Positions 23,065-32,210 are shown, numbered from the stretch's first letter. The stretch: 64,000 nucleotides of DNA from Burkholderiales bacterium (GCA_021414305.1 JAIOOS010000020.1:1-64000); one strand, 5' to 3'. The notes: generated by a model from the sequence alone, not told the origin. Translations and numbers: made by a program.

Positions 23065-25795
23065 GAGGAAGTCGACCTCGCTGCTCGACTTCGCGATCGC
23101 CGCGAGCCTCGCGGTCGTCCCGGTGCTGCTCGGCGTCCTCCTGCTGGTCGGCGTGATCCGGCCGGCCGACGCCGACGCGTCGGGTCGGGTCGCGCCCGAG
23201 CGCTACATGAGCGCGCGCCTGGTCGCGGCGCTGAAGACTTTCGAGCCGGCGGTGCTGAAGCGTTCGTCGATCGCGGCGAAGCTGCCCGACAGCGCCGGCG
23301 TACTCGCCGCGCTGCCGTCGTGCGGTCGCGAATGGCGCGGCCCGTCGCCGTGGCGGGCGTGGCTGGCCGAGGCCGGCCTGGCGCGAACGCCGCCGCCGGC
23401 GCCGGCCGAGCAGGTGGCAGCGCAGCTCGCCGCCTTCGACGCGGCGCTGCTGGCGTTCAGCAGCCGCGCCAACTCGCGCGTCGAGCATCCGGTCGGCTTC
23501 GACGCCGCGCGCTGGTTCGCCGCCGCCGGCGAAGCGCTGGCGGCGCCGATCGCCAACGCCGACGCGCCCGGCCATCCGTTTCGCCTGCGCTGCGCCGACC
23601 TCGCCGATGCGCTGACCGCGCTCTCGCGCAGCGACGCGGCGATGCTCGAGAGCCTGGCCTGGCGCGGCAGCGAGAGCAAGGTCGCGCTCGCGCGCTGGCC
23701 CGAGGCGCAGGAGATGCTGATCCCGGCGCGCCAAGTGATGCGGCGCAATCCGTGGAGCGGCGTCGGCGGCTGCATCTACTTCGGCGGCGACGCGGCAGGC
23801 GAGGGCGGCACGCGGCCTTTCCTCGCCGCGGCCCGCAGCGCCCAGCGACGGATCTGCGCGCTGCCCGAGCTCGCGGGCGCGAGCGGCGCCGCCAGCGCTG
23901 CGACGAACGTGGCAACGGGCGCATCGACGAACGCGGTCGGCACGGTCGCGGCGGTGCTCGCCGGCGAGCCCGGGCTCGCCGATCCGCTCGACGACAGCCG
24001 CTGGAGCGTGCCGCCCTCGCTGCAGGCGATGCTGCAGCCGCTCGAGTCGCTGCGCCAGCCGACCGGCGCGCTGTACCGGCTGCAGACCGGCGGCGGCGCG
24101 CCCGCCGCGTTCGACGGCGACGACTCGCGGGCGGCGCCGAACCGGATCGTCATCGACGGCACCGGCGTCGACGTCGGCTTCTCGATCGACCTCACGATCG
24201 ACCCGGCGCTGCAGGCGCTCGCGCAGAAGACCGCCGCCTGCTACACCGGCCGCCAGGACGCGTGCAACGCCCTTGGCCTGCATCGCCAGGCCGACAAGGC
24301 GGAGCCGCTCGGCGCGCCGCTGCTCGAAGGGGCGATGGTGCGCATGGCGGCGGTGGCGGTGATCGACGTCGCCAGCGGCCGCATCGAGGCGCTCGCCGGC
24401 GCGCTCTCGCCCTGCGCCCGCCAGGAGGTCGACGGCCCCGGCCGCGACAAGGCCTGCGATCCGCGCCTGCCGTATCCGGTGCAGTACCGGCCCGACGCGC
24501 TGCTCAATCCGGCCGTGTTCCACGACGCGATGCCGGCCTCGACCATCAAGCCGATCATGGCGGCGGCCTTCCTCTCCGATCCCGACGTCGGCGCGCGCTG
24601 GCTCGCCGCCGAGCAGGCGGCGATGAAGCGCGACGGCGTGCCGGCGCGCGAGAGCCTGCGCGGCCAGCTCATGCGCTCCGACTCGGCGCGCTTTCTCGAC
24701 CGCATGTTCTGCAGCGACAAGTCGTTCGCCGACTGCCGCCGGCCGTGGCAGGTGCAGGCGATGGCCTCGGCCTTCGGCTGGAACGCGGGCTGCGCCGACG
24801 CGCGCAGCGATTGCGGCAAGCGCGACCTGCTGTTCGGCGGAACGCTCGGTGGCGGTGGCGGTGGCGGGGGCGGTGGCAGCAACGGCGGCACCGGCAGCGG
24901 ATCGCTCGCAGTGCTTTCTGCGCTCGCGCCGCGCGAGGTCCTGGCGACGCCGGTCGCCTACGGCCGGCTGATGAGCGAGCCGCTCGCCGGCAAGGCCGGC
25001 GCTTCCATGCACCTGATGCCGCCGCTGGCGCTCGACGCCCGCATCGTCGGCCGCTGCGCCGCCGGCACCGACGCGCGGCGGATGAGCGACGACGACTGGG
25101 AGAAGTGCCGCGGCGGCGCGGTCGTCGATACCGTCGCCGAAGGCTGGGGCCAGGGCCACGCCCGCGCCAGCGCGCTCGGCATCGCCGGCATGATGGCCAC
25201 GCTCGCGGCGGCGGCCAATGGCCAGCGCGAGGTCGCGCCGCCGCACCTCGTCGACGCGGTCCGGCGCATCGCCGCCCGAGGCGATGCGCGCGCCGTCGAG
25301 GCCGGGCCGTGGCGGCCGCTGCCGCCCGCGCCGCACGGCCTCTTGCCGCAGGCGGCCGCGGTGATCCTGAGCGGCCTCTCGTACAGCCACCGCGCCGGCA
25401 CCGCGCGCACCGCCTGCGAGCAGGTGTTCGATGCGCGCCGCTGCCAGGGCATCGACTGGCTGGCCGGCAAGACCGGCACGCCGAGCTTTCCGAGCGACGG
25501 CCTCTCGCTCGACGAGCTCGCCCGCCTGTGCCCCAAGGGTGCCGAGGCGACGCTCGCCGCGCGCGCCGGCGCCTGCAGCTCGCTGCGGCCCTACAAGTGG
25601 TACGTCGCCGCCTGGCGCGACCCGGCGAGCCCCGGTCCCTGGACCAAGGCGATCGCGGTGCTGACCGAGCGCAACTGGCTGCGCCAGACCGGCCAGGTGC
25701 ACGGCGCCGGCGACCATGGACCGAATCCCTCGGCCGAGATCGCGATGCAGATCGCCGGCCGGCGCGTCGGCCTGCTGTCGGGAGCCGCGCCATGA
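23057..25795 (+). CDS. Penicillin-binding transpeptidase, SEDS partner
   Basis: The 912-residue protein has one N-terminal membrane helix (FAIAASLAVVPVLLGVLLLVG), a long extracytoplasmic region, and a transpeptidase domain with DLTIDPALQALAQK, the active-site ASTIKP (Ser495-Lys498) and KTGT at 805-808. The middle SxN motif is not obvious; SDS near residue 536 is one candidate. A run of about ten glycines lies near residue 600. It follows the SEDS gene with an 8-nt overlap, so the pair probably forms a glycan polymerase/crosslinker. It is longer than typical class B PBPs (about 600). Confidence 0.88.
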   Translation: MAERKSTSLLDFAIAASLAVVPVLLGVLLLVGVIRPADADASGRVAPERYMSARLVAALKTFEPAVLKRSSIAAKLPDSAGVLAALPSCGREWRGPSPWRAWLAEAGLARTPPPAPAEQVAAQLAAFDAALLAFSSRANSRVEHPVGFDAARWFAAAGEALAAPIANADAPGHPFRLRCADLADALTALSRSDAAMLESLAWRGSESKVALARWPEAQEMLIPARQVMRRNPWSGVGGCIYFGGDAAGEGGTRPFLAAARSAQRRICALPELAGASGAASAATNVATGASTNAVGTVAAVLAGEPGLADPLDDSRWSVPPSLQAMLQPLESLRQPTGALYRLQTGGGAPAAFDGDDSRAAPNRIVIDGTGVDVGFSIDLTIDPALQALAQKTAACYTGRQDACNALGLHRQADKAEPLGAPLLEGAMVRMAAVAVIDVASGRIEALAGALSPCARQEVDGPGRDKACDPRLPYPVQYRPDALLNPAVFHDAMPASTIKPIMAAAFLSDPDVGARWLAAEQAAMKRDGVPARESLRGQLMRSDSARFLDRMFCSDKSFADCRRPWQVQAMASAFGWNAGCADARSDCGKRDLLFGGTLGGGGGGGGGGSNGGTGSGSLAVLSALAPREVLATPVAYGRLMSEPLAGKAGASMHLMPPLALDARIVGRCAAGTDARRMSDDDWEKCRGGAVVDTVAEGWGQGHARASALGIAGMMATLAAAANGQREVAPPHLVDAVRRIAARGDARAVEAGPWRPLPPAPHGLLPQAAAVILSGLSYSHRAGTARTACEQVFDARRCQGIDWLAGKTGTPSFPSDGLSLDELARLCPKGAEATLAARAGACSSLRPYKWYVAAWRDPASPGPWTKAIAVLTERNWLRQTGQVHGAGDHGPNPSAEIAMQIAGRRVGLLSGAAP

Positions 25796-26190
25796 GCGCT
25801 TCGCGCCGCTCGCCCAACGACTACCTGCGCGCCAGCGACGGCAGCGTCATGCCGGCGCCGCGGTCCCGCAGCGAAACGAAGTCCGGGCGCGACCTGCCCG
25901 AGCCGCTGGTCTGGACCTTCGACGGCCCGTTCGAGCGCTGCCTCGCCGACCTCGAGGACACGCTGCGCCGCGCCATCGTCATGGTCGGCGGGGTCTCGCG
26001 CGTCGCCCTGTTGATCGATCTCTCCCTGCCCGCCTTGCAGCGGCGCGTTGCCGCGGGCGATGCGCTGCAGCCGGGCTGGGGCCGCTTCCAGGAACGCCTC
26101 GCCGGCTACGGCCTGCCCTCGCTGCCGCGGGTGCGCCCGCTGCGCAGCGAAGGGCCGCTGGCGACGCTCGTCATCGCCTATCGCAACTGA
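25792..26190 (+). CDS. Small conserved-context hypothetical protein
   Basis: A 132-residue protein whose ATG overlaps the PBP stop (ATGA) and which ends 24 nt before the FHA gene. It has no signal peptide or membrane helix. The first 40 residues are polar and probably disordered; the rest (LVWTFDGPFERCLADLEDTL, then VGGVSRVALLIDLSLPALQR, ending ATLVIAYRN) looks like a small alpha/beta domain. I do not recognise the family. Position suggests a cytoplasmic adaptor between the wall synthase and the FHA protein. Confidence 0.75.
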   Translation: MSASRRSPNDYLRASDGSVMPAPRSRSETKSGRDLPEPLVWTFDGPFERCLADLEDTLRRAIVMVGGVSRVALLIDLSLPALQRRVAAGDALQPGWGRFQERLAGYGLPSLPRVRPLRSEGPLATLVIAYRN

Positions 26191-26214
26191 CTTTCACTCG
26201 CGAAAGATTCCATC

Positions 26215-27741
26215 ATGTCGCTCAAGAACTGGATCCTCCACGGTGTGCATCGGATGAACGGGCTGGCGGCGCGCGGCGACCTGCCCGAGTCGAGCGCCGA
26301 CGCTCACGCGCCGTCGCCCGCGGCGAGCTCGACGCCGTCGCGCGCCGCCGCCGACCGCGGCCGGCGCTTCGCCGGGCGCGAGCCGACGCTGGCGAGCGCC
26401 GAGCACCTGGGCGCCTACGCGCCGCTGATCGACGCGATCCGCGACGAGCTCGAGCACTTCGTCGCCAGCCACGTGCGCCTGCACCTGGCGATCGCCGAGC
26501 GCGACCGGTTCCTCCTCACCGCGATCGGCATCGGCTGCGAGGCGTCGGAGGAAGCGCGCCGCCTGCTGCAGCAGTTCGTGCGCGAGTTCAAGCCCGAGCA
26601 GGTCAAGCGCTACCTCGCGCGCGAGGTGATCGGCGGCCTGCCGAACGCCGCCGCGATCGACCTCTCGCAGTTCGCCGGCCTGTTCGACGCCGACGCCGCG
26701 CGCGCCGCCAAGGAAGAGGCCGAGGGCGGCGAGTACCGTGAGCTGCTCGAGGCCTTGCGCGCCAAGCCGGCCGCCCCCTTGCCGGGCTATCGCGTCAGCG
26801 TGCTCGGCCGCTGGGTCGAGGGCGAGGCGACGCGGGCCAGCCCGGCGTCGCCGGTCGCGAGCACGACGCCGGGCACGCCGCTCTCGGGCCAGCGCTGCGA
26901 GTTCGACGTCGAGGACGGCAGCGGCCGGCGCCGCGTGGTGCTGCACGGCGTCGTTCCCGGCCGGCGCTATGTCGTCGGCAACGGCGAGGGCTCGGACATC
27001 CGCGTCGAGGGCACGTTCGCCAGTCGGCGCCATGCCGAGGTCTGGCTCGAGGACGGCGCGTGGTGGGTGGCCGACGCGGGCTCGACCAACGGCGTGCGCA
27101 TCGAGCCGGCGGCGCCGCTGCAGCGCGGCGCGGCGGCGCCGACGGCCGTGGGCGACAAGCCGCTGCGGCTGGCGAACGGCCTGCGCATCGTGCTTTCCGC
27201 GCGCGCCGAAGGGCCGGCGAGCGAGTACCCGTGGCTGGCGCTGCGGCCGCCGGCGAGCGGCGCCTCGCTGGTCACGCCGATCGCCACCGCCACCGGCACG
27301 CTGCGCACGCCGCGCACGGCGATCCTCGCCGCGCGCGCGGCCCCGAACCTGGCGACGCCGACGACGCAGATCCTGCCTGCCGCGGGCGCCGACACGGCGG
27401 CCATGCGCCTGACTCTCTCGCACGCCGCCGGGGTGCGCACGTTGCCGCTGGTGGCCGCGGCGCTGCCGGTGAGCGTGGGGCGCTCCCGCCACCAGACGCT
27501 GGTCGTCGATCGCGGCCACGAAGGCGTGTCGGGGCATCACCTCGACATCGTCGAGCTCGATCCGGCCGGCGCCTGCGTCGTCGTCGTCCATGGCGACAAC
27601 GGCGTGCGCATCGACGGCGCGCGCCATGCCCCGGGCGCTCGCGTGCGCTGGCAGGCGGGGCAGAAGCTCGTGCTCGGCGACGCGTCGGAAGCGCCGGTGC
27701 CCTGCGTGCTCGAGCTCGCGTCGCCGCACGGGGAGGCATGA
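26215..27741 (+). CDS. Protein with two FHA (phosphothreonine-binding) domains
   Basis: The protein has 508 residues. FHA1 lies at about 225-310 (RYVVGNGEGSDIRVE, FASRRHAEVWLE, DAGSTNGVRIE), with the Gly-x-x-Ser and Ser-Arg-Arg-His signatures intact. FHA2 at about 395-500 is more divergent (VSVGRSRHQTLVVDRG, GVSGHHLDIVEL, GDNGVRIDG). Residues 70-200 are helical (IDAIRDELEHFVASHVRLHL; GGLPNAAAIDLSQFAGLFD) and loosely recall the DUF3662 N-terminus of actinobacterial FhaA; that resemblance is my inference. FHA domains bind phosphothreonine, so a partner phosphorylated by the downstream kinase is likely. The predicted location is cytoplasmic. Confidence 0.9.
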   Translation: MSLKNWILHGVHRMNGLAARGDLPESSADAHAPSPAASSTPSRAAADRGRRFAGREPTLASAEHLGAYAPLIDAIRDELEHFVASHVRLHLAIAERDRFLLTAIGIGCEASEEARRLLQQFVREFKPEQVKRYLAREVIGGLPNAAAIDLSQFAGLFDADAARAAKEEAEGGEYRELLEALRAKPAAPLPGYRVSVLGRWVEGEATRASPASPVASTTPGTPLSGQRCEFDVEDGSGRRRVVLHGVVPGRRYVVGNGEGSDIRVEGTFASRRHAEVWLEDGAWWVADAGSTNGVRIEPAAPLQRGAAAPTAVGDKPLRLANGLRIVLSARAEGPASEYPWLALRPPASGASLVTPIATATGTLRTPRTAILAARAAPNLATPTTQILPAAGADTAAMRLTLSHAAGVRTLPLVAAALPVSVGRSRHQTLVVDRGHEGVSGHHLDIVELDPAGACVVVVHGDNGVRIDGARHAPGARVRWQAGQKLVLGDASEAPVPCVLELASPHGEA

Positions 27742-27744
27742 AAT

Positions 27745-27819
27745 GAAACCCCCACGCTCACTTCGTTCGCTGCCCCCCGAGGGGGCGCTCAGTACCTTCG
27801 GAACGGCCGGGCGGTACTG
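27745..27819. repeat. Intergenic palindromic repeat between FHA and PP2C genes
   Basis: The 80-nt gap carries ACCCCCACGCT, a GCCCCC-CGA-GGGGGC hairpin (27772-27786), and a second dyad CAGTACC/GGTACTG (27790-27819). This sequence type is a familiar dispersed intergenic element in Burkholderiales. It could terminate or attenuate transcription between fha and the phosphatase/kinase pair. Confidence 0.75.
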
Positions 27820-27821
27820 AG

Positions 27822-28727
27822 ATGACGATGCCGTATTCGTCGGCGCCGCGCGGCCTGGTCACGCCGATCGAGCCGGCCTCGGCACGCGTGGCGCGCGCCA
27901 GCGTCGCCCTGCCGCCGGTGGCGCGCGAGACCAGCTACAGCATCGCCTTCGGCCGCATAGACGCCGCGGTGGCGTCGTCGTGCGGCAGCCTGCACCATCG
28001 CAACGAGGATGCGCACAGCCCGGCCGGCCATCCGGCGCTGCTGTTCGTCGTGGCCGACGGCGTGGGCGGCGGGGCGATGGCCGAGACGGCGAGCCGTGAG
28101 CTGGTCTCGCACCTGCACGCCGCGCTCGACGGCGCCCGGCCCGACGCGGCCGGCGTGCGCCGGGCGATGCTCGGCGCCGACCGGGCGATCGCCAGCCGCA
28201 TCGCCCAGGTGACGAGCTCGCCGGGCGCAGCGACGGTGGTGCTGTGCGCGCCGGTGAACGTGCTCGCCTCGAAGTGGCTGATCGCCTGGGTCGGCGACTG
28301 CCGCGCCTACCGGCTCGCGAGCCGCGGCGAGCTGCGCTTCGACCTGCTGACGCGCGACGACACCTTCCGCGAGCTGAACGAGGCGCCGCCGCCCGGCGGC
28401 TCGCTCGACGACCCGGCGCGCATGGTCGGCAACGGCGCCACCACCGGCGCCAACGTCGCCGTGCGCGGCCTGCGCTCGGGCGAACTGCTGGCGCTGTGCA
28501 GCGACGGCGTGCACAAGCATGTGTCGCCGGCCGAGTGGCGGCGCGTGCTGGCGCAACCCGTGCCGCTGGCACGGCGCTGCGACGACCTGATCGCGCTGGC
28601 CAGCGCAAACGGCAGCACCGACGACGCGACCGTGCTGCTGGTGCAGCGCACCGGTTTCGCGACCGCTCGGCCGCAGTGGCTGCCGGCGCGCACGCCCGAC
28701 GGCGGCGGACCGGGGAGCGGGCGATGA
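27822..28727 (+). CDS. PP2C-family Ser/Thr protein phosphatase
   Basis: The 301-residue PP2C-type phosphatase keeps all metal-binding motifs: LHHRNEDAHS (Asp near residue 62), VVADGVGGGAMAE, WVGDCRAYRL, LLALCSDGVHKHV and GSTDDATVLLV. No membrane segment is present, unlike PstP of mycobacteria. Its stop overlaps the kinase start (ATGA), so phosphatase and kinase should be made together and act on the same phosphothreonine sites that the FHA protein reads. It removes phosphate from Ser/Thr. Confidence 0.93.
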   Translation: MTMPYSSAPRGLVTPIEPASARVARASVALPPVARETSYSIAFGRIDAAVASSCGSLHHRNEDAHSPAGHPALLFVVADGVGGGAMAETASRELVSHLHAALDGARPDAAGVRRAMLGADRAIASRIAQVTSSPGAATVVLCAPVNVLASKWLIAWVGDCRAYRLASRGELRFDLLTRDDTFRELNEAPPPGGSLDDPARMVGNGATTGANVAVRGLRSGELLALCSDGVHKHVSPAEWRRVLAQPVPLARRCDDLIALASANGSTDDATVLLVQRTGFATARPQWLPARTPDGGGPGSGR

Positions 28728-31264
28728 CGCCGGCGGCGATCGACCGGGTGTTCGGCCGCGGGCGGCTGCGCATGGTCACCGGCGACCATTGCGAGGTGTT
28801 CCGCGAGGAGTCGCAACCGGGGGAGCGGCGCCGCTATACCAAGCGCTTCCTGGCGACGCCGGCCGGCGATTTCCGCGAGTGGACCGAGCGCGAGTGGCGG
28901 ATCCTGGCCCGCCTCGTCGGCCACGGCATCGGCCCGGTGCCCGACGTCGTGCAGTTCGACCGCGGCGCCGGCGGCCGGCAGGCGCTGGTGCAGACCTACG
29001 ACGCGGGCGTGACCATCGACCACTGGACCACGCTGTTGCCGGTGCGGCGCGACGGCGAGACCCGCGCGCACGTGTTCGAGGACTGCGCGCATTGGTGGGC
29101 GCTGGCGCGGCACAGCCTGATCGCACTCGATGCGATCCACGAGCTGCACCTGGTGCACCTCGACCTGAAGGCCGACAACGTCTGCATTCCGGTCGGCCCG
29201 GCCGACTTCGATCCCGAAGCGCCGGACGCGTGTTTGCATCCCGAGTTCGAGCGCATCGCCCTGATCGACTTCGCGTTCTCGCTGGTCTCGGGCGAGCGCC
29301 TCGACAGCGCCCTGCCGATCGCCCGCCAGACCGAGTACGACTACCAGTCGCCGCGCCTGCTCGCGGCGCTCGAGGAGGGCAGGCGCGGCAACCTGTGGCC
29401 GACGCGGCAGCTCGACTGGCGCTGCGACCTGTTCAGCCTGGCGGCGATGCTGCGCCGCTCCCTGCCCGAGCCCGGCCTGGCGGACGCGAACGGCTGGACC
29501 GCTTCGCGTCAGGCCGGGGCGCGTGCGCTGGTGCGGCGGCTGCTCGAGGCGCACGACGCCGAGCTGCCCGCGACGCGGCCGCACGGCGCGCTGATCGCGC
29601 TGGCCGAGGACGGACTGCGCGATCCCGATCTGATCGAGTCGCTGCAACGGGGATGGCAGCTCGGCGAGCGCGCGAACCCGGCGAACGACGACTCGCCGAC
29701 GCCCATCACGCGGATCGCGCTGCCGGTGAGCCCGCTGCGCATCGCCACCGACGTGATCAGCCTCGACAGCAGCGACGTCGACGGCTGGGCGAGCGCCAAC
29801 CCGGCGCCGCCGCCGCGCGTGCGACCGCGGCGCGGCGCCTGGATCGTCGGCCTGACCGCGGCGGCCGCGGCCGCAGCGAGCGTGCCCCTGCTCGGTGAAG
29901 CGTGGCGCACGTGGGGACCGCCGAGCGGCGCGCCGCGGACAGCGGCCGCGGCTTCGGCCGTACCGGCGCCGCAACCACGCGCGGTCGCGGCGAAGGTCGA
30001 GCCGAAGTCAGAGCGTGTCGTCACGCCTCCGGCAAGCCTGGCCGCCATTCGCGCCGCCGAGCCACCGACGCCGCGTGTCGCCGAGCAGTCGGCAACGCGC
30101 CCCGCCGAGCCGCCGGTAGCGCGTGCTGCCGAGCCGCCGGTAGCGCGCGCTGTCGAGCCGCCGGTGGCGCGCGCCGCCGAGTCGCCGGCCGCTCGTGCTG
30201 CCGAGCCGCCTGCGGCGCGTGCGGCGGAGACGCCGACGCGCCGGACTTCGCCGCCGCCGTCTCATCGCGTTGCCGCGGTTGCGCCCGCGCCGGCGCAGCG
30301 CGCGGCCGCGGCTGGGGCCCGTGCCGTTCCGGTGGAGGTTCGCCCGGCGGCGTTTCCGGTCATGGCGAAAGCGTCGACCCGACCCACCGTGCGTTCGCCG
30401 ATCTACCTGCCGCCGGCCGTCGGCCTGGCGCCGCTGCCGTCGTCCGCCGCGTCGCCTTCGCTGGCGGCATCGCCATCGCCATCGCGGCTTGCCGCTTCGG
30501 CCGCGGCGCCCGCCGTCGCAGTCGCCACGCCGTCGCTACCTCAGGCCGAAGAGGTCGCCATCGCCGCGCCGCCGGACTTCATGCTCCGCGCCAACGACCT
30601 GCTGGCGACGCAGATTCCGCGCGTCGCCCAGCGGGCCGAGCGGATGGTGCTGCGCGTGCTCGTCGCCGCGGCGAACGCCGACGAGGCCGGCCGCGACGAC
30701 GACGAGGTTCGCCTGGCCGCCGGCGCGATTCGCCTCGCGCCCGACGATCCGCAGCTCGCCCGGGTGGCGAGCCGGGAAGCGCGCCAGTTCCACGAGTCGG
30801 CGCGCATCGCCCTCCGCCGCGGCGACTTCGCCGAGGCGCTCGGCCTGCAGACGCGCGCCTTCGGCGCCAACCCGGTCGACGCCGAGATCGTCGGCAGCCT
30901 CGCCTGGATGCGCCTGAAGCAGGGGCCGGCGCAGGCCGAAGCGGCGCGCCGGCTGGCGCTGCATGCGCTGACCCTGCACGACTGGAAGTACCCGTCGGGG
31001 CGGATCGAGGACTGGAACACCTTCGCCATCGCCAGCGCCCTCACCGGCCACGAGCGCGACGCGCGCAACGCCTGGCTGGTGGCGCTGGCGCTGGCCGGCG
31101 GCTCGGAGCGCCAATGCCGCGCGGCGATCGATGCCTACGCGCAGTACGGCGAGGCGCTGCGCACGCCGGTCGAGGCCATGCTCTATCGCGCCAATGCCAC
31201 GGCGCGGCCGCAGCGCTCGCGCCTGTGCGAGTGGCCCCCGCACTGGGCGGCGAGCACGCGTTGA
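28724..31264 (+). CDS. Membrane Ser/Thr kinase-like protein with extracytoplasmic helical domain
   Basis: The 846-residue protein has a kinase domain at about 10-290. Lys in RRYTKRF and Glu in TEREWRIL fit the ATP-binding pair, and LVHLDLKADNVCI (HxDLKxxN) is the catalytic loop. The metal motif is DFA (LIDFAFSL) in place of DFG, and the Gly-rich loop is weak. A membrane helix lies near 370-392. An Ala/Pro-rich stretch of about 200 residues with an octapeptide repeat follows, then a helical C-terminal domain (620-846) with TPR-like character (ARIALRRGDFAEALGLQTRA). No PASTA repeats are seen. ATG 28724 overlaps the phosphatase stop. Confidence 0.85.
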   Translation: MTPAAIDRVFGRGRLRMVTGDHCEVFREESQPGERRRYTKRFLATPAGDFREWTEREWRILARLVGHGIGPVPDVVQFDRGAGGRQALVQTYDAGVTIDHWTTLLPVRRDGETRAHVFEDCAHWWALARHSLIALDAIHELHLVHLDLKADNVCIPVGPADFDPEAPDACLHPEFERIALIDFAFSLVSGERLDSALPIARQTEYDYQSPRLLAALEEGRRGNLWPTRQLDWRCDLFSLAAMLRRSLPEPGLADANGWTASRQAGARALVRRLLEAHDAELPATRPHGALIALAEDGLRDPDLIESLQRGWQLGERANPANDDSPTPITRIALPVSPLRIATDVISLDSSDVDGWASANPAPPPRVRPRRGAWIVGLTAAAAAAASVPLLGEAWRTWGPPSGAPRTAAAASAVPAPQPRAVAAKVEPKSERVVTPPASLAAIRAAEPPTPRVAEQSATRPAEPPVARAAEPPVARAVEPPVARAAESPAARAAEPPAARAAETPTRRTSPPPSHRVAAVAPAPAQRAAAAGARAVPVEVRPAAFPVMAKASTRPTVRSPIYLPPAVGLAPLPSSAASPSLAASPSPSRLAASAAAPAVAVATPSLPQAEEVAIAAPPDFMLRANDLLATQIPRVAQRAERMVLRVLVAAANADEAGRDDDEVRLAAGAIRLAPDDPQLARVASREARQFHESARIALRRGDFAEALGLQTRAFGANPVDAEIVGSLAWMRLKQGPAQAEAARRLALHALTLHDWKYPSGRIEDWNTFAIASALTGHERDARNAWLVALALAGGSERQCRAAIDAYAQYGEALRTPVEAMLYRANATARPQRSRLCEWPPHWAASTR
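30103..30236 (+). repeat. Tandem 24-bp repeats encoding AEPPVARA octapeptides
   Basis: About five to six imperfect copies of a 24-bp unit (GCCGAGCCGCCGGTAGCGCG and variants) encode A-E-P-P-V-A-R-A repeats in the Pro/Ala linker of the kinase-like protein. The number of copies may vary between strains. Confidence 0.8.
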
Positions 31265-31274
31265 GGCGCCGCTT

Positions 31275-32210
31275 CTAGTCGAGGGTCTTCAGCGCCGCGG
31301 TCACGCCGGGAAGCATGCGCGCCTGCATCTCCGGCGTTCCGCTTTCTTTCAGCGAGGCGTAGAGCGGAAGCAGGAACTGCGAGAGGTTGTGCCTGGCGGC
31401 GAGCGAGGCGCGCGTCGCCGGGTCGGCCTTCGGCCGCGAGGCCGCGAGCGCTGCGAACCAGGCGCTCCACTCGTCGGTGCCGAAGACATTGCGCCGGCCG
31501 ATGTAGAACACCGGCGTCATCAGCCGATCGCCTTCGCCGTAGACGTAGGACTGCTCGCCCGGCGGCATCGCCTGCGCGGCGACGGCGGCGAGGATCGCCT
31601 TGAGCTGCCCGGCGTCGAGGGCCGGGTTGAGCGAAAGCTGCAGCAGCAGGTCGGCGCCGTGGGCGACGCCGTGGCGCCAGCCGTCCTTCGGATCGAAACC
31701 GCGGTAGTCGCGCACGCCGGCGACGTAGCCGGTCGCCGCCTCGACCAGCTCGGCGCGCTCGGGCGCACTGAACACCGGCTGCAGGCGATCGACCCGTGCC
31801 ACCTCGGCCAGGGCCAGCGCGGCGAACGGCTGGCGAAAACCGGCGGCGTCGGCCGCAGCCGGTCGAAGCTGCGGCACCAGGGTCGTGCGCATCGCATGCA
31901 GCGTTGCCGGCGTGATCGCCTTCGCGCGCAGCCAGTGCGCGAGCGCTTCGAACGCGAGCTCGTCGCGCAGCTGCGGGTCGGGCGAGGCGAGGCAGTCGAG
32001 CAGCTCGAGGGCGAGGGCCTGCCGGCGCGCGTCGTCGCCGACGATCCACTTCGTCTTCTTCAGCGCTTCGAGCGCCGGCTTGTCCATGCCCGCGGGCGGG
32101 CACGATGCCGCCGCCGAGAGCGCGACGCACAGAAGCAGGGCGCCGAGCCCGGCCTGGCGAATGACGTTGACGAGGCCCAAGCACTTCCCCCCGAAGCTCG
32201 AAGCCCGCAT
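31275..32210 (-). CDS. DUF2785 family exported protein
   Basis: The 311-residue protein has an N-terminal signal sequence (LGALLLCVALSAAASC), possibly a lipoprotein. The body is helical and contains DPKDGWRHGVAHGADLLLQL, the recognisable core of DUF2785, followed by QSYVYGEGDRLMTPVFYIGR. The function of the family is unknown. I chose ATG 32210 because it gives a compact signal peptide; an in-frame ATG at 32243 would add 11 residues and leave only 11 nt to the divergent permease gene. It converges with the kinase gene. Confidence 0.78.
   Translation of the reverse strand: MRASSFGGKCLGLVNVIRQAGLGALLLCVALSAAASCPPAGMDKPALEALKKTKWIVGDDARRQALALELLDCLASPDPQLRDELAFEALAHWLRAKAITPATLHAMRTTLVPQLRPAAADAAGFRQPFAALALAEVARVDRLQPVFSAPERAELVEAATGYVAGVRDYRGFDPKDGWRHGVAHGADLLLQLSLNPALDAGQLKAILAAVAAQAMPPGEQSYVYGEGDRLMTPVFYIGRRNVFGTDEWSAWFAALAASRPKADPATRASLAARHNLSQFLLPLYASLKESGTPEMQARMLPGVTAALKTLD

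Noticed and set aside
23000..25717. 905-codon minus-strand open frame
   Set aside because: It is antisense to the PBP gene; the PBP has STIK and KTGT motifs, while this frame is compositionally a shadow.
30103..30236. CRISPR-like tandem repeats
   Set aside because: The units are contiguous, imperfect, have no spacers and encode a Pro/Ala octapeptide repeat in frame.
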